A DNA stretch of 64,000 nt from Arthrobacter rhizosphaerae (GCF_023062595.1 NZ_JALLAN010000008.1:1-64000); one strand, 5' to 3'; shown: positions 37,390 through 48,448, counted from the stretch's first letter. A program made the numbers and translations. The notes: a model not told the origin generated them from the letters alone.

Positions 37390-38166
37390 CTAGCGGACTT
37401 CGAAACCGGCTTCGCGGATGGCCGTCTTAACCTGCAAAATCATGTCGTCAGGTCCGAAGTGGAAGATGGATGCGGCCAGGACGGCATCTGCGCCCGCGGC
37501 CACGGCCGGCGGGAAGTGGGCCGGCTCGCCCGCTCCGCCCGAGGCGATGATGGGAACCCGAACTGCGGCACGAACCAAACGGATGAGCTCCAGGTCGAAG
37601 CCGTCCTTGGTTCCGTCAGCATCGATGGAGTTAAGCAGAATTTCTCCCACGCCGCGGTCCGCTGCCTCCTTGGCCCAGGCGATGGCGTCTATCCCGGTCC
37701 CCTGCCGGCCGCCGTGGGTTGTCACTTCGAAGCCGGACGGGGTCGGTTTGGAGCCGGGTCGGTTACGCCGTGCATCCACAGACAGCACCAGCACCTGGGA
37801 GCCGAAGTGCCTGGTGATCTCATCCACGACGTCGGGACGCGCTACAGCGGCTGTGTTGATGGATGCCTTATCGGCTCCATAGCGCAGCAACTTGTCCACC
37901 TCAGCAACGCCGCGCACACCGCCGCCTACTGTCAGCGGAATAAAGACTTCTTCGGCGGTCCGGCGCACGACGTCGAAGGTGGTCTCGCGGTTGCCGGAAG
38001 ACGCTGTGACATCGAGGAACGTCAACTCGTCGGCACTGCCGTTGTCGTACCGGTGCGCGAGCTCCACCGGGTCTCCGGCATCGCGAAGGCCTTCAAAGTT
38101 GATGCCCTTGACCACGCGGCCGGCATCAACGTCCAGGCATGGGATGACGCGTACGGCTACAGCCAT
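37390..38166 (-). CDS. hisF: Imidazole glycerol phosphate synthase cyclase subunit
   Basis: TIM-barrel cyclase of 258 residues that, with HisH, forms imidazole glycerol phosphate and AICAR. The two catalytic Asp are in [15 protein letters not shown] (residue ~11) and VLSVDARRN (~130). Phosphate-binding loops TVGGGVR and IASGGAG are present. It lies 45 bp downstream of hisG on the same strand. Confidence 0.96.
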   Translation of the reverse strand: MAVAVRVIPCLDVDAGRVVKGINFEGLRDAGDPVELAHRYDNGSADELTFLDVTASSGNRETTFDVVRRTAEEVFIPLTVGGGVRGVAEVDKLLRYGADKASINTAAVARPDVVDEITRHFGSQVLVLSVDARRNRPGSKPTPSGFEVTTHGGRQGTGIDAIAWAKEAADRGVGEILLNSIDADGTKDGFDLELIRLVRAAVRVPIIASGGAGEPAHFPPAVAAGADAVLAASIFHFGPDDMILQVKTAIREAGFEVR

Positions 38167-38211
38167 GACTTCTCCTGAAAACTTATAAAGGAAACTCTGT
38201 GGACGAGGGGC

Positions 38212-39057
38212 TCAGATGCGGCAGGCGTGGATGCTGCTGACAAGGATGGCACGGGCACCCAGGTCATAGAGCTCGTCCATAATCCGGTTGGTTTCCTTCT
38301 TCGGCACCATGGAGCGCACTGCCACCCAGTCAGAGTCGCGCAGCGGGGAGACAGTCGGAGACTCAAGGCCGGGGGTCAGCGCGGCTGCCTCTTCCACCAG
38401 TTCCTTACGGATGTCGTAGTCCATCAGCACGTACTGGCGGGCTACGAGGACACCCTGAAGACGGCGGATCAGGATGTCGGCCGCTGGATTCTTTTCACCC
38501 TTGCGGCCGATGAGCACCGACTCGGAGAGCAGGATCGGTTCCCCGAAGATTTCCATCCCGGCAGCCTTGAGCGTGGTCCCGGTCTCGACGACGTCGGCAA
38601 TTGCGTCGGCGACGCCGAGCCTCACGGAGGACTCGACGGCGCCGTCGAGCCGTACCACTTTGGCGTTGATTCCCCGCTCGGCAAGGTATCCCCGCAGAAG
38701 GCCGTCGTAGCTCGTGGCGAGCCGCTTGCCCTCAAGCTGTTCAACGCTGTCGAAGTCACCTACGGGCCCAGCGAAGCGGAAAGTCGAGGCGGCAAACCCA
38801 AGGCCGAGCAGCTCCTCCGCCTCCACCTCGGCGTCCAGCAGCAGGTCCCGGCCGGTGATCCCGACGTCGAGCGTTCCTTGCCCTACATACACAGCGATGT
38901 CGCGCGGGCGGAGGAAAAAGAACTCAATGTCGTTGTCCGGATCAACCAGCACCAGCTCGCGGCCGCCATCTCGGCGCTGGCGGTAGCCTGCCTCGGCGAG
39001 CATCTCGGAGGCGGCTTCGGACAGGGATCCTTTATTGGGAACGGCAACTCGCAGCAT
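38212..39057 (-). CDS. hisG: ATP phosphoribosyltransferase (long form)
   Basis: Committed step of histidine synthesis, joining ATP and PRPP; 281 residues, so the long form with a C-terminal regulatory ACT-like domain that binds histidine. It starts [12 protein letters not shown] at 39057, preceded by [23 protein letters not shown] and the PRPP loop [14 protein letters not shown] are visible. It lies 64 bp after hisE. Confidence 0.95.
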   Translation of the reverse strand: MLRVAVPNKGSLSEAASEMLAEAGYRQRRDGGRELVLVDPDNDIEFFFLRPRDIAVYVGQGTLDVGITGRDLLLDAEVEAEELLGLGFAASTFRFAGPVGDFDSVEQLEGKRLATSYDGLLRGYLAERGINAKVVRLDGAVESSVRLGVADAIADVVETGTTLKAAGMEIFGEPILLSESVLIGRKGEKNPAADILIRRLQGVLVARQYVLMDYDIRKELVEEAAALTPGLESPTVSPLRDSDWVAVRSMVPKKETNRIMDELYDLGARAILVSSIHACRI

Positions 39058-39121
39058 GGAGGAAAATCTTTCTGGGTGGGGACGGAATCGGTTCAAGCAG
39101 GGTGTGACCGCAGCGACGCGG

Positions 39122-39385
39122 CTAAAGATGCTTGTAAACGTCTTCCAGGCTTAGTCCCTTGGCAAGCATCAGAACCTGCAGGTGGTAGAGCAGCTGGGAG
39201 ATCTCCTCAGCGGCTGCTTCGTCTGATTCGTACTCAGCAGCCATCCAGACTTCCGCTGCTTCTTCGACAACCTTCTTGCCGATGCCGTGGACCCCGGACT
39301 CCAATTCAGCGACCGTGCGGGAGCCGGGCGGGCGTGTTGCAGCCTTCTCACTGAGTTCTGCAAACAGCGTCTCGAAATTCTTCAC
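39122..39385 (-). CDS. hisE: Phosphoribosyl-ATP pyrophosphatase
   Basis: Second step of histidine synthesis; 87 residues of the all-alpha MazG-like fold. The GTG at 39385 follows GGAGGGC. Metal-binding motif [18 protein letters not shown] (EExxE) and the C-terminal [16 protein letters not shown] are typical. It sits 88 bp after ribH and starts the hisE-hisG-hisF run. Confidence 0.94.
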   Translation of the reverse strand: MKNFETLFAELSEKAATRPPGSRTVAELESGVHGIGKKVVEEAAEVWMAAEYESDEAAAEEISQLLYHLQVLMLAKGLSLEDVYKHL

Positions 39386-39473
39386 GCCCTCCAGCCTACT
39401 TGCTCGAGGCTGGAGAGCGCCTGCCGGGCCGTAGCATGACGACGGCGTTGTGACAGAAAGCACAGACGGCTAA

Positions 39474-39998
<525 letters not shown>

Positions 39999-40064
39999 TC
40001 AGTGTTGACGAGGTTCTGTTTGGACCAGGCAGCTCAGCCCGGGTCAGTTCAGGCAGAGGCCGGC

Positions 40065-40775
40065 TCAGTCCTGTTCGTGGTCAAAGGGGGTGGCGGCCAT
40101 GCCGACGGCCCCAGCGGAAACGGTGGCGGACTCGGCGCCAAGGACAAGCCTGTGGTCCATCCGGTCCTTCTTGGTCTGCAGGTACCGGATGTTCTGCTCG
40201 CGGGAGGGAACCTCGGTGGGAATCATCTCCACCACTGTGACGCCCGCCTTGGCCAACCTGTTCTGCTTATCAGGGTTGTTGCTCAGGAGCCGGATTTCGG
40301 TGAGCCCCATTTCTGCCAGGATCTGCGCCGCAGCCTTGTAGCAACGGGCATCCACAGGCAACCCCAGCTGCTCGTTGGCTTCTACGGTGTCCAGTCCGGC
40401 TTCCTGAAGGGCGTAGGCCTTGATCTTGTTGGCAAGGCCTATGCCGCGGCCTTCCTGCCCCCGGAGGTACAGCAACGTCCCGCCATATTCGCTGATCATC
40501 TCCAGCGCATAGGCGAGCTGTTCGCCGCAGTCGCAGCGGTAGGACCCGAAGACGTCGCCAGTGAGGCATTCCGAGTGCAGCCGCACCAGGGGTGCCTGCC
40601 CGTCGGTGGGCGGAATGGGAGAGCTCACAGCCAGGTGCTCGGCGCCGGTTTCGAGGTCAATCCATGCCTGGGCAACCAAACCGCCGAACTCGCTGGGCAG
40701 CTGGACCACCGGGCCACCGCTGACCGGGTGGGGCTCTGCGCCGTTAGCTGCCTTATGGGCTTTTGAAGCCGTCAT
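40065..40775 (-). CDS. ribA: GTP cyclohydrolase II
   Basis: Opens GTP for riboflavin synthesis; 236 residues as a free-standing enzyme. Zn ligands are the three Cys of HSECLTGDVFGSYRCDCG (residues ~69-86). The catalytic region has YLRGQEGRGIGL and LLSNNPDKQ. Its ATG overlaps the ribB stop by one base (TAATG). Many actinobacteria fuse these domains as RibBA; here they are separate but coupled. Confidence 0.95.
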   Translation of the reverse strand: MTASKAHKAANGAEPHPVSGGPVVQLPSEFGGLVAQAWIDLETGAEHLAVSSPIPPTDGQAPLVRLHSECLTGDVFGSYRCDCGEQLAYALEMISEYGGTLLYLRGQEGRGIGLANKIKAYALQEAGLDTVEANEQLGLPVDARCYKAAAQILAEMGLTEIRLLSNNPDKQNRLAKAGVTVVEMIPTEVPSREQNIRYLQTKKDRMDHRLVLGAESATVSAGAVGMAATPFDHEQD

Positions 40776-41500
40776 TATTTCTCCTCTTTTCCGGCCGGAA
40801 CCGATGCCCGCCTACTGTGGTCCCCATTGCCCAGATAGCTCACAAGGTCCTCGATCGAGATGAGCGGGCAGCCGTGTTCTGCAGCAAAAACCCGCAGTCC
40901 ATCCAGCCGCATCATCTCTCCGTTGTCATACACCAGTTCTGCAATCACACCCACGGGCGACAGTCCCGCCAGCCGGCACAGCTCAACGGCCGCTTCCGTG
41001 TGGCCAGGACGTTCCCGTACACCACCCTCAACGGCGCGAAGCGGAAAAACATGCCCGGGACGTGTGAGCGAGGCCGGTTTGCTGGCCGGATCGGCCAACA
41101 CCCTGGCAGTCAGGGCACGGTCGGACGCCGAAATTCCCGTGGTCACGCCGACTGCCGCATCACAGGAGACTGTGTAGGCAGTTCCCTTGGAGTCTTCATT
41201 GACTTCGACCATGGGCGGCAATGCCAGGACATCAGCGCGGGCACCATCGAGGGGAACACAAATGACTCCCGAGCTGTAGCGGACGGTCCAGCCCATCAGG
41301 GCCGGCGTGGCAAACTCCGCCGCAAAAATGATGTCGCCCTCATTTTCGCGGTCCTCGTTGTCCACCACGATGACCGGTCGGCCGGCGGCGATGGCCCTTA
41401 CTGCTTCTTCAATGGTGTCCAACGCTGACGGAACAACGCCCAATTCGACAGGAGCGGCCAGATCCAGCGGGTGGCCGGTCACAGGGAAGGCCGGGCTCAC
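40775..41500 (-). CDS. ribB: 3,4-dihydroxy-2-butanone 4-phosphate synthase
   Basis: Makes the four-carbon precursor from ribulose 5-phosphate; 241 residues. Mg-binding acidic loop [13 protein letters not shown] near residue 45; RPGHVFPL and [16 protein letters not shown] follow. The GTG start overlaps the ribE stop (GTGA, 41497-41500). The end continues ~25 residues past the normal DHBPS domain, where a RibBA fusion would enter the cyclohydrolase domain. Confidence 0.95.
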   Translation of the reverse strand: MSPAFPVTGHPLDLAAPVELGVVPSALDTIEEAVRAIAAGRPVIVVDNEDRENEGDIIFAAEFATPALMGWTVRYSSGVICVPLDGARADVLALPPMVEVNEDSKGTAYTVSCDAAVGVTTGISASDRALTARVLADPASKPASLTRPGHVFPLRAVEGGVRERPGHTEAAVELCRLAGLSPVGVIAELVYDNGEMMRLDGLRVFAAEHGCPLISIEDLVSYLGNGDHSRRASVPAGKEEK

Positions 41501-42165
41501 AGCGAGGCCCCCGTGTCTGCTGCCAGCGAGGCCGATGCGGATTCCTCACGTGATGCCGGAAGCGAGAATGCCAACAAGCGCTCGGTGTACTTGGCGAGCA
41601 CATCAACTTCCAGGTTCACCGGGCTCCCTATGCTCTTTGCTCCCAGACCGGTCTCTGCCAATGTGGTGGGGATCAGTCCGACCTCAAACCAGGCTGCCGG
41701 CTCCTGCGCCGGGCTGACGGCAGTAACAGTGAGGGATACGCCGTCGACCGCTATGGAACCCTTTTCAGCGATATAGCGTGCAAGACCGGACGGCACTTCG
41801 AACCTCAGCCGGTCCCAGTTTTCCAGGGATTCCCGTTCCACCAGGCTGCCGACACCGTCCACGTGGCCTTGGACGACGTGGCCGTCGAGGCGCCCACCGG
41901 CAGGAACACATCGCTCAAGGTTGACGGCGTCCCCAGCCTGCAACTGACCAATCGTGCTCCTGTCCAGGGTCTCGCCCATGACATCGACGCTGAACTCCTT
42001 GCCCACGATCTCAGTGGCAGTCAGGCATACGCCGTTCACTGCGATGGATCCGCCCAGAGCGAGACCCTCGGTGGTCCCGGGCGCCTGCAGGCGGAGGGTT
42101 GCGCTGCCGTCTCCCCTGTCCACGGACAGGACTTTGCCCTGCTCGGCGATAATTCCGGTAAACAT
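41497..42165 (-). CDS. ribE: Riboflavin synthase alpha chain
   Basis: Dismutates two lumazines to riboflavin; 222 residues. It starts [10 protein letters not shown], and the two homologous barrels show the repeats [12 protein letters not shown] and [12 protein letters not shown]. The ATG shares one base with the ribD stop (TGATG). Confidence 0.95.
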   Translation of the reverse strand: MFTGIIAEQGKVLSVDRGDGSATLRLQAPGTTEGLALGGSIAVNGVCLTATEIVGKEFSVDVMGETLDRSTIGQLQAGDAVNLERCVPAGGRLDGHVVQGHVDGVGSLVERESLENWDRLRFEVPSGLARYIAEKGSIAVDGVSLTVTAVSPAQEPAAWFEVGLIPTTLAETGLGAKSIGSPVNLEVDVLAKYTERLLAFSLPASREESASASLAADTGASL

Positions 42166-43316
42166 CAATAGCCTCCTGCTGCGCTGCCGGCACCTGTCAG
42201 GTGCACGGTTGAATCGGTTGAAGTTGCCTTGGAAAGTTCAGTGATGGCTGAGCCGGCGGATGTTTGTGAACCGGCAGGGCGAAGATGCAGCCGAAGGTCC
42301 CGGCCCAGGGTCTGAACGGCTCCGCCTCCTGCGGGATCCCATTCCCAATGCTGGGCGTCGGACAGTGTTGTGATGCCGAGGTCGCCCAGGGCTGCGGTTC
42401 CGGACCCCAGCAGTGTGGGTGCCAGGTAAACAATAAGTTCATCCACCAGCCCGGCCGTCAGGAAGGCGCTGAGGATACGGGAGCCGCCCTCCACCATCAG
42501 GTGGCGTACACCGGCAGCAAAGAGGGTGTCCAATGCCTGGCGGGGGTCCCTTGTGGCGAGATGGAGGACACGTCCGTCATCTCCATGGATAGCGGCATCT
42601 TCCGGGATGCTCCGGAGTCCCATGACGGCCCGCAGTGGTTGCCGGCCTTCGAGCTCACCGGCGGAATTCCTGGCCGTCAACCGGGGGTTGTCAATCATGA
42701 CTGTCTGGGTGCCCACCAGGATGGCATCAATTCGGCCACGGGTACTGTGGTTGTCGGCCAGCGACTCCGGACTGGAAATCCACTGGCTGGTGCCGTCCTG
42801 GGCTGCGATTCTGCTGTCGAGGGTCTGCGCGATGTGGAGTGTGACGAAAGGCCGCTTGGACAGCACGGCGTCGAACCATCTGCGGTTCAGGTCGAAGGCG
42901 CCCTCTGCGTTCAGACCCGAACGTACCTTGACTCCCGCCGCCAGCAGTGTGGCCGCGCCTCCGGCTGCCGGATCATGCGGGTCATCGACGGCATAAATGA
43001 CATTGGCGATGCCGGCATCGATGATGGCCTGCGCGCAGGGACCGGTGCGTCCACAGTGATTGCAGGGTTCAAGGGTGACCACCATGGTGGAACCCGACAG
43101 ATCCAACCCCTGCAAGCCCGCCTGGGCAATCGCGTCGGCCTCGGCGTGGGGGGTCCCTGCTCCACGGTGATAACCGGTAGCAATCTGCCTGGCGGAGGCA
43201 TCGAGAATTACCGCTCCAACCAACGGGTTCACCCCACGGGGTCCCTTGAGGGCCTCTGCCAAGGCGCGCTCCATCGCCGCCATTTCAGCGGACGTGAATT
43301 CAGCGTCTGAGAGCAC
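42165..43316 (-). CDS. ribD: Bifunctional riboflavin deaminase/reductase
   Basis: Deaminates then reduces the pyrimidine intermediate; 383 residues. The deaminase Zn site is HAEADAI with EPCNHCGRTGPC (residues ~55-90); the reductase domain follows with TLDSRIAAQDG and VEGGSRIL. I prefer the GTG at 43316, which has AAGGAA upstream, over the open frame to 43373 that would run into the riboswitch platform. First gene of the riboflavin operon. Confidence 0.93.
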   Translation of the reverse strand: MLSDAEFTSAEMAAMERALAEALKGPRGVNPLVGAVILDASARQIATGYHRGAGTPHAEADAIAQAGLQGLDLSGSTMVVTLEPCNHCGRTGPCAQAIIDAGIANVIYAVDDPHDPAAGGAATLLAAGVKVRSGLNAEGAFDLNRRWFDAVLSKRPFVTLHIAQTLDSRIAAQDGTSQWISSPESLADNHSTRGRIDAILVGTQTVMIDNPRLTARNSAGELEGRQPLRAVMGLRSIPEDAAIHGDDGRVLHLATRDPRQALDTLFAAGVRHLMVEGGSRILSAFLTAGLVDELIVYLAPTLLGSGTAALGDLGITTLSDAQHWEWDPAGGGAVQTLGRDLRLHLRPAGSQTSAGSAITELSKATSTDSTVHLTGAGSAAGGY

Positions 43317-43380
43317 CTGTGTGTCGTTCCTTCCCTCGAAAACCGCGTGGGCTCCGGGGGTGTACGACAGCAAATTCCGG

Positions 43381-43396
43381 GGCGCTTTAAAGCGCC
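43381..43396 (-). promoter_or_regulatory. Expression-platform palindrome of the FMN riboswitch
   Basis: GGCGCTTTAAAGCGCC is a perfect 16-bp palindrome between the aptamer and ribD. With no T-run, it is more likely part of a fold that hides or frees the ribosome-binding site than a terminator (inference). Confidence 0.5.
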
Positions 43397-43410
43397 ACAG
43401 AAACAGCCGT

Positions 43411-43557
43411 ACGTGCTTCTCTCATCCAGACTTTAACTGTCGGTACCGGAATTTCACCGGTTCAACCGTCCGCCGGAAGCCTTCGAAGAGAAAGCACCGG
43501 CTCGCGGGTCGCGGACTGTCACCGCCGGTTCGGACTTACACCGACCCCGGAGCACGT
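43411..43557 (-). ncRNA. FMN riboswitch (RFN element)
   Basis: The minus-strand transcript contains the conserved RFN core: GGGGTCGGTGTAAGTCCG, ACCGGCGGT, GACAGTCCGCGACC, CCGGTGAAATTCCGGTACCG and AAAGTCTGGATGAGAGAAG. The closing P1 helix pairs ACGTGCT (43411-43417) with AGCACGT (43551-43557). It precedes ribD and should shut down ribDEBAH when FMN is abundant. Confidence 0.96.
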
Positions 43558-43664
43558 ATTGTGTGTTGTTATTCTGTCACAACCTCACTGCCCGCCCGGG
43601 TATTCCCGTCAGAATGCGTCACAGGAGAATTCTTTTCGCCTCAAACCCGAGGCATCATCGTCGG

Positions 43665-44321
43665 CTAACGGCTGCCGGCCTTCCGAAGCCTTTCAACGGC
43701 TTCCGACGGGTCCTCGGCGCCATAGACGGCAGAACCTGCCACAAAGACATTCGCTCCGGCTTCAGCTGCCCTGATGATGGTTTCTTCTGTGATGCCACCG
43801 TCCACTTGCAAGGCCACGCCTGTGCCGGCGCCGTCGATGGCAGCCCGTGCCCGGCGGATCTTGGGAAGCGTGAGGTCCAGGAAGGACTGACCGCCAAAGC
43901 CCGGCTCCACTGTCATGATGAGGAGCAGGTCCAGTTCCGGCAACATGTCCAGGTACGGCTCCACCGGTGTTCCCGGCCGTAACGCCATTCCAGCCTTCGC
44001 TCCTCTTGCCCGCAGCTCACGGGCAAGTTTGATCGGAGCGATCGAGGCCTCGACGTGGAAAGTCACGGATGCCACTCCTGCATCGGCGTATGCCGGGGCC
44101 CAGCGGTCGGCGTCGCTGATCATCAGGTGGGCGTCCAACGGCACCGGACTGACGGCCTGGATCCGCTGCACCACCGGCAGGCCGATGGTCAGGTTGGGAA
44201 CGAAGTGGTTGTCCATTACGTCAACGTGGACGGCGTCGGCGTTGCTGATGCGGCGAAGTTCGGCCTCAAGGTTAACGAAGTCCGCCGAGAGGATGCTGGG
44301 ATTGATACAGCACTGGGCCAT
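43665..44321 (-). CDS. rpe: Ribulose-phosphate 3-epimerase
   Basis: Pentose-phosphate enzyme of 218 residues. [13 protein letters not shown] at the N-terminus, [14 protein letters not shown] with metal-binding His and Asp, [12 protein letters not shown] and [11 protein letters not shown] are typical. It lies 101 bp downstream of rsmB and upstream of the riboflavin operon, and supplies ribulose 5-phosphate usable by RibB. Confidence 0.96.
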   Translation of the reverse strand: MAQCCINPSILSADFVNLEAELRRISNADAVHVDVMDNHFVPNLTIGLPVVQRIQAVSPVPLDAHLMISDADRWAPAYADAGVASVTFHVEASIAPIKLARELRARGAKAGMALRPGTPVEPYLDMLPELDLLLIMTVEPGFGGQSFLDLTLPKIRRARAAIDGAGTGVALQVDGGITEETIIRAAEAGANVFVAGSAVYGAEDPSEAVERLRKAGSR

Positions 44322-44422
44322 GTGGATGTCCTTTCACGTAAGGGCACTGCCAAACCAAACAACGGCCGGCGGTTTTCAGTTGAGGGTACCTGCGGGATCG
44401 ACGCTGCCCGGCAATCCCGGTG

Positions 44423-46015
44423 TCAGGACTTCTTCCGGATAAGGGCAAGGAACATGGCGTCTGTGGCGTGGAGGTGGGGCCACAACTGTGCCGTCCCCTC
44501 ATGCCCGGACTCCAAGTGTCCGGTCAGGCTCACGTTGTCCAGCGCAGCTCCGGCATCCAGCAATTCCAGGTCATCACGTTTGCGCAGGGCATCGCTCACC
44601 ACCGCGGTGGTTTCGGCCGGGTGCGGCGAGCACGTCACATAGGCCACCACGCCGCCGGGCCGAACCGCGGCCAAGGCCGACTTGAGCAAGTCCCGTTGCA
44701 GGGGCCCCAGGTCTGCTAGGTCTTTCGGTGACCGGCGCCAGCGGGATTCCGGACGGCGCCGCAGGGCGCCCAACCCGCTGCAGGGAACATCCACGAGGAC
44801 CCGATCGAACGTTCCGGGCTGTTCGCTGCCGAGCTCCCGGCCGTCGCCGGTGCGGACTTCCCAGACGTCGCCGGGCACAATCGATAACGCCTGGCGGACC
44901 AGCTTGGCCCGATGCGGCAGGGGTTCGTTGGCCAGCAAGCGTGCGCCGCTCTGGAGGGCGAGGGCACCAAGCAGGGCTGCCTTTCCGCCCGGTCCGGCGC
45001 AAAGGTCCAGCCAAAGTTCACCCTGCCCGGAACCGCTGCGGCCGGCGTCGTCGCCAGCGCCACCACGACTGCCCTGAAGATCGACGGCGGCAAGGGCGCG
45101 CGCCACCAATTGGGACCCCGCGTCCTGGACCCTGGTGCTGCCCTCCCGGACGGAAGCCAGCCTGCCGAGGTCTCCCCCGCTGGAAAGTGCGGAGCCCTCA
45201 ACGAGCTCGCCTGCTGTCGCTCCATTCTCGAGTGCTTCATCAAGGCTTCCCAAGCCGGGCAATGCCACAAGGTTGACCACAGGAGCCGCGTTGTCCGCCT
45301 CAAGCAGCGCGGTAATTTCCGTCACAGGCCGCCCATGCGCCACCAATGATTGCCTCAATGCCCTCACGATCCACTCCGGATGGGCATGACGGACTGATGC
45401 AACAGTGGTTTCGTCAGTCTGGTCCCGAAGGAGTTCCTCGAGCCATTCATCGAGGCTGCGGGCAGAAACCTTCCGCAGGACGGCATTGATCAGTGTGGAA
45501 GGCCCGGCTCCGATAACAGCCCGGGCGAGGCCGACTGTCTGATCGAGGGCAGCGTGGGCAGGGACACGCATCGCCAACAGCTGGTGGGCTCCGATCCGGA
45601 GGGCATCAAGGATCGCCGGATCGAGCTGGTCAAGGGGACGGTCAACGCAACGGGCCAATACGGCGTCGTAAGTCCCCTGTCCGCGAAGGGCGCCGTAGCT
45701 CAGTTCGGTGGCAAACCCGGCGTCGCGCTTGTCCAGCCCGTGGTGCCGGATCCGGGCGGGGAGTACAAGGTTCGCATAAGCGTCCTCAGACGCAACGGCC
45801 CGGAGCACCTCAAAAGCCACCAGACGGGCGGGATCCGCACGGCGGGTGCGCTGGGAAGGTGCGTTCTCGGTGAAGCTGCGCTGCGATGTCCGGTTCCGCT
45901 CCCGACCCTGCGCGTTCCGCTGGCTTCCGCCCGCCCCGCTGCCCCGCTGCCCGCCGCTCCCTTGCCCGCCGCTGCGTTGCCCGCGGCTGTTGCCGCCTGT
46001 GCCGGACCCGCTCAT
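44423..46015 (-). CDS. rsmB: 16S rRNA (cytosine-5) methyltransferase
   Basis: SAM-dependent rRNA methyltransferase of 530 residues. A disordered Gly/Ser/Arg-rich N-terminus (~60 residues) precedes a NusB-like domain (RLVAFEVLRAVASEDAY) and the methyltransferase domain: DLCAGPGGKAALLG, the catalytic Cys motifs VDVPCSGLGALRRRPE and YVTCSPHPAET. The ATG at 46015 overlaps the fmt stop (ATGA). Confidence 0.92.
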   Translation of the reverse strand: MSGSGTGGNSRGQRSGGQGSGGQRGSGAGGSQRNAQGRERNRTSQRSFTENAPSQRTRRADPARLVAFEVLRAVASEDAYANLVLPARIRHHGLDKRDAGFATELSYGALRGQGTYDAVLARCVDRPLDQLDPAILDALRIGAHQLLAMRVPAHAALDQTVGLARAVIGAGPSTLINAVLRKVSARSLDEWLEELLRDQTDETTVASVRHAHPEWIVRALRQSLVAHGRPVTEITALLEADNAAPVVNLVALPGLGSLDEALENGATAGELVEGSALSSGGDLGRLASVREGSTRVQDAGSQLVARALAAVDLQGSRGGAGDDAGRSGSGQGELWLDLCAGPGGKAALLGALALQSGARLLANEPLPHRAKLVRQALSIVPGDVWEVRTGDGRELGSEQPGTFDRVLVDVPCSGLGALRRRPESRWRRSPKDLADLGPLQRDLLKSALAAVRPGGVVAYVTCSPHPAETTAVVSDALRKRDDLELLDAGAALDNVSLTGHLESGHEGTAQLWPHLHATDAMFLALIRKKS

Positions 46016-46932
46016 TCGAACACCATACTTTCCAGTGAAGTCTGTCCGCGCACCCAATCGGTGGCGGTCATCATTTTCTTGCCCGAGGGTTGGATCCTCG
46101 TCAATTCCACAGCGTGCGAGCCAGTTCCTACCAGCACCGCCTTTTCCCTCACGGCGACGCGGCCCGGTTCCAGATCAAGGGTATCCGGGCGCAGCACCAC
46201 GGGTTCCAGTTTCAGCCGCTGGCCCTCAAACGTCGTCCAGGCTCCCGGCTCAGGAGTCACGCCACGCGCCCTCCGCCCAATGGCGAGAGCAGGCTGGCGC
46301 CAGTCGAGGCGGGCGTCATCAATGGTGAGCTTGGGCGCGAGGGAGACCTCGCCACTCTGCGGCACGGCAGCAGCGGCGCCGGCCTCCACTGCCGAGAGAG
46401 TCTGGGCGAGGAGAACGGCTCCGCTGTGGGATAGCCGCTCAAGCAGCGCGCCGGAGGTGTCGGCGTCGTTCACTTTTTCGGTGAGCGTTCCAAACACAGG
46501 TCCTGTGTCCAGGCCCTCTTCCAAAAGAAAGGTGACGGCGCCGGTCACGTCATCACCGGCGATGACGGCGTGCTGGACCGGCGCGGCACCACGCCACGCG
46601 GGCAGAAGCGAGAAATGCAGATTGATCCAGCCGTGTTGCGGAACGTCAAGTGCCACGCGCGGAATTAGCCCGCCATAGGCCACGATTGCGGCCACATCAG
46701 GTTTCAGTTCCGCGATCCTGGCAGTAACATCAGCATCCACCTTGGCTGCGTGAATCAGGTCAATACCCAGTTCCGCGGCCCGGGCCGCGACCGGAGAAGG
46801 CGTCAGCACGCGTTTCCGGCCAAGGGGAGCATCCGGGCGCGTGAGCACGGCGACGACGTCAAACCCGGCACGGAGCAGACCATCCAGTGACGGCACGGCC
46901 ACCGCTGGTGTTCCGGCGAAGAGGACCCTCAT
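46012..46932 (-). CDS. fmt: Methionyl-tRNA formyltransferase
   Basis: Formylates initiator Met-tRNA; 306 residues. It starts MRVLFAGTPAVAVPSLDGLL; the catalytic region has NLHFSLLPAWRGAAPVQ and AGDDVTGAV. ATGA overlaps link def-fmt (46929-46932) and fmt-rsmB (46012-46015). Confidence 0.96.
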   Translation of the reverse strand: MRVLFAGTPAVAVPSLDGLLRAGFDVVAVLTRPDAPLGRKRVLTPSPVAARAAELGIDLIHAAKVDADVTARIAELKPDVAAIVAYGGLIPRVALDVPQHGWINLHFSLLPAWRGAAPVQHAVIAGDDVTGAVTFLLEEGLDTGPVFGTLTEKVNDADTSGALLERLSHSGAVLLAQTLSAVEAGAAAAVPQSGEVSLAPKLTIDDARLDWRQPALAIGRRARGVTPEPGAWTTFEGQRLKLEPVVLRPDTLDLEPGRVAVREKAVLVGTGSHAVELTRIQPSGKKMMTATDWVRGQTSLESMVFE

Positions 46933-47498
46933 CCGGCTGTTCCGGAACCGACACCGAAGCTGGAACCGACAGTCCGGGCGCGCTTCGCCGTGGTTTGTTC
47001 TGCAACGGAGTGGTAATTGGCAGCGCGGATGGCCCGCAGGGCACTCTTGCGGTCCTCTCCCTCAAGACGGTCCGTAAAGAGGACGCCGTCGATGTGGTCA
47101 TTCTCGTGCTGGAAGCAGCGGGCCAGCATACCCTCAGCCTCTACGACGACGGGGTTGCCATTCAGGTCAACCCCTGTTGCCTTGGTGGCCCGATGACGGC
47201 GGACAGGGAAACCGAGCCCGGGAATGGACAGGCATCCTTCCACTTCATCTGCTTGGAAGTCGTCGCTGTTTTCAAGGACCGGGTTGATGATGTGCCCTTC
47301 CACTCCGCCGATGCGGTAAGTGAAAACACGGAGACTGACTCCGACCTGCGGCGCGGCGAGTCCTGCGCCGTCAACGTCCTCCATGGTTTCCACCATGTCA
47401 GCGACCAGCTTTTCAAGGTCCGGTCCGAAGTCCGTCACCGGATCGGCCACGGTGCGGAGCACAGGATCCCCGATGATGCGGATGTTCAGAATGGCCAT
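46929..47498 (-). CDS. def: Peptide deformylase
   Basis: Removes N-formyl groups from nascent proteins; 189 residues. The three motifs are GAGLAAPQVG, EGCLSIPG and QHENDHIDG, where Cys and two His hold the metal and Glu is catalytic. The order def-fmt couples the two formyl-cycle enzymes by a 4-bp overlap. Confidence 0.97.
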   Translation of the reverse strand: MAILNIRIIGDPVLRTVADPVTDFGPDLEKLVADMVETMEDVDGAGLAAPQVGVSLRVFTYRIGGVEGHIINPVLENSDDFQADEVEGCLSIPGLGFPVRRHRATKATGVDLNGNPVVVEAEGMLARCFQHENDHIDGVLFTDRLEGEDRKSALRAIRAANYHSVAEQTTAKRARTVGSSFGVGSGTAG

Positions 47499-47581
47499 GG
47501 GCAGTCTTTCCTCACGGTGGAGAGGTACGGGATCCCATCCAGTTTAGATGGAGCAGTTGCCAGGAGGGCACGATGTGCCGC

Positions 47582-48448
47582 TTAGCGCAGTGGAGAAGCT
47601 GACTGGGAAGACACCGGCGGGGCCACGGGCAGCAGTGCAGTTCCGGCACTTCCCGTGTCAGCGGCCATTTCCCAGACCCGGCGGAGTGCGCAGAACTTCC
47701 ACCAGTGATGCTTAAGGACATCGGGGTTGGCCCTCAAGGGACGGACTTCCGTCTCACCCAGGGCGACGGCAAGGAGGACGGGTGTTTCACCGTGCTTCCA
47801 CGGTTCCCATTCGCCGGCCATGGCGTCCACCAGGCTTTCCTCGGCCTTCATCCCTGCCACCAGCTGCATCACAACTTTGTCATCCAGAGGCTTGACCGTT
47901 CCATCCCTGGTGGTGCCCTTGGTTTTGTAATCGATGAGGCAGGTCCGGCCGTTAATCCGCGCTACCAGATCCAGCGTTCCTGCGTAGCCCACTGTTTGGT
48001 TCCAGACGGTGATCTCCGGCGCGATGGGCTCAACACGGTAAAGCTCCCACCATTCATCGAATCGAGCGGCAAATGCTTCCTCGCCGTTGGCCGCGAGGGC
48101 CTCGCGGGTTTCCTTCATCCGGTGGGGCTTACCCAAGGCCCTCAGAGCCACCTGCTCGCAGTAATCATGAACACGGTCACCTCGTTTCGCGGCGACATCC
48201 CGGTACGCCTCCGCTGCCTTGGCGGCCCTGTTGACCGCCTGGCGTACCTGCGCCGGACTGCCCAGAATGCCTGGGAGCAGGGGGTCGCTGGCAAGGCTGC
48301 TCGCACCCATATAGCCGAACCATCCATCCAGGCCGTGAGGCTGTTGCCCTATGACCGTGGTGATGGACGGAACAGAGAAATCCGCGCTGGTGGAACGGGC
48401 GTACATGCGGCCATAATCCGTGGCGTGGGCAAGCAGTGGAGCGGTCAT
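47582..48448 (-). CDS. PD-(D/E)XK nuclease-like protein (RecB C-terminal family)
   Basis: Protein of 288 residues. The nuclease core YAGTLDLVARINGRTCLIDYKT (given in two parts: GTLDLVA at ~165 and CLIDYKTK at ~178) supplies the acidic residues and Lys of a PD-(D/E)XK fold. A preceding helix has RGDRVHDYCE, typical of Cas4/RecB-like nucleases. No helicase or phage genes adjoin it, so its role (repair or unknown) is open. It is 83 bp upstream of def. Confidence 0.7.
   Translation of the reverse strand: MTAPLLAHATDYGRMYARSTSADFSVPSITTVIGQQPHGLDGWFGYMGASSLASDPLLPGILGSPAQVRQAVNRAAKAAEAYRDVAAKRGDRVHDYCEQVALRALGKPHRMKETREALAANGEEAFAARFDEWWELYRVEPIAPEITVWNQTVGYAGTLDLVARINGRTCLIDYKTKGTTRDGTVKPLDDKVVMQLVAGMKAEESLVDAMAGEWEPWKHGETPVLLAVALGETEVRPLRANPDVLKHHWWKFCALRRVWEMAADTGSAGTALLPVAPPVSSQSASPLR

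Noticed and set aside
45840..46010. Repeated GCCCGCCGCT-like units at the rsmB start
   Set aside because: These encode the Gly/Ser/Arg-rich disordered N-terminus of RsmB; not a repeat array or CRISPR.
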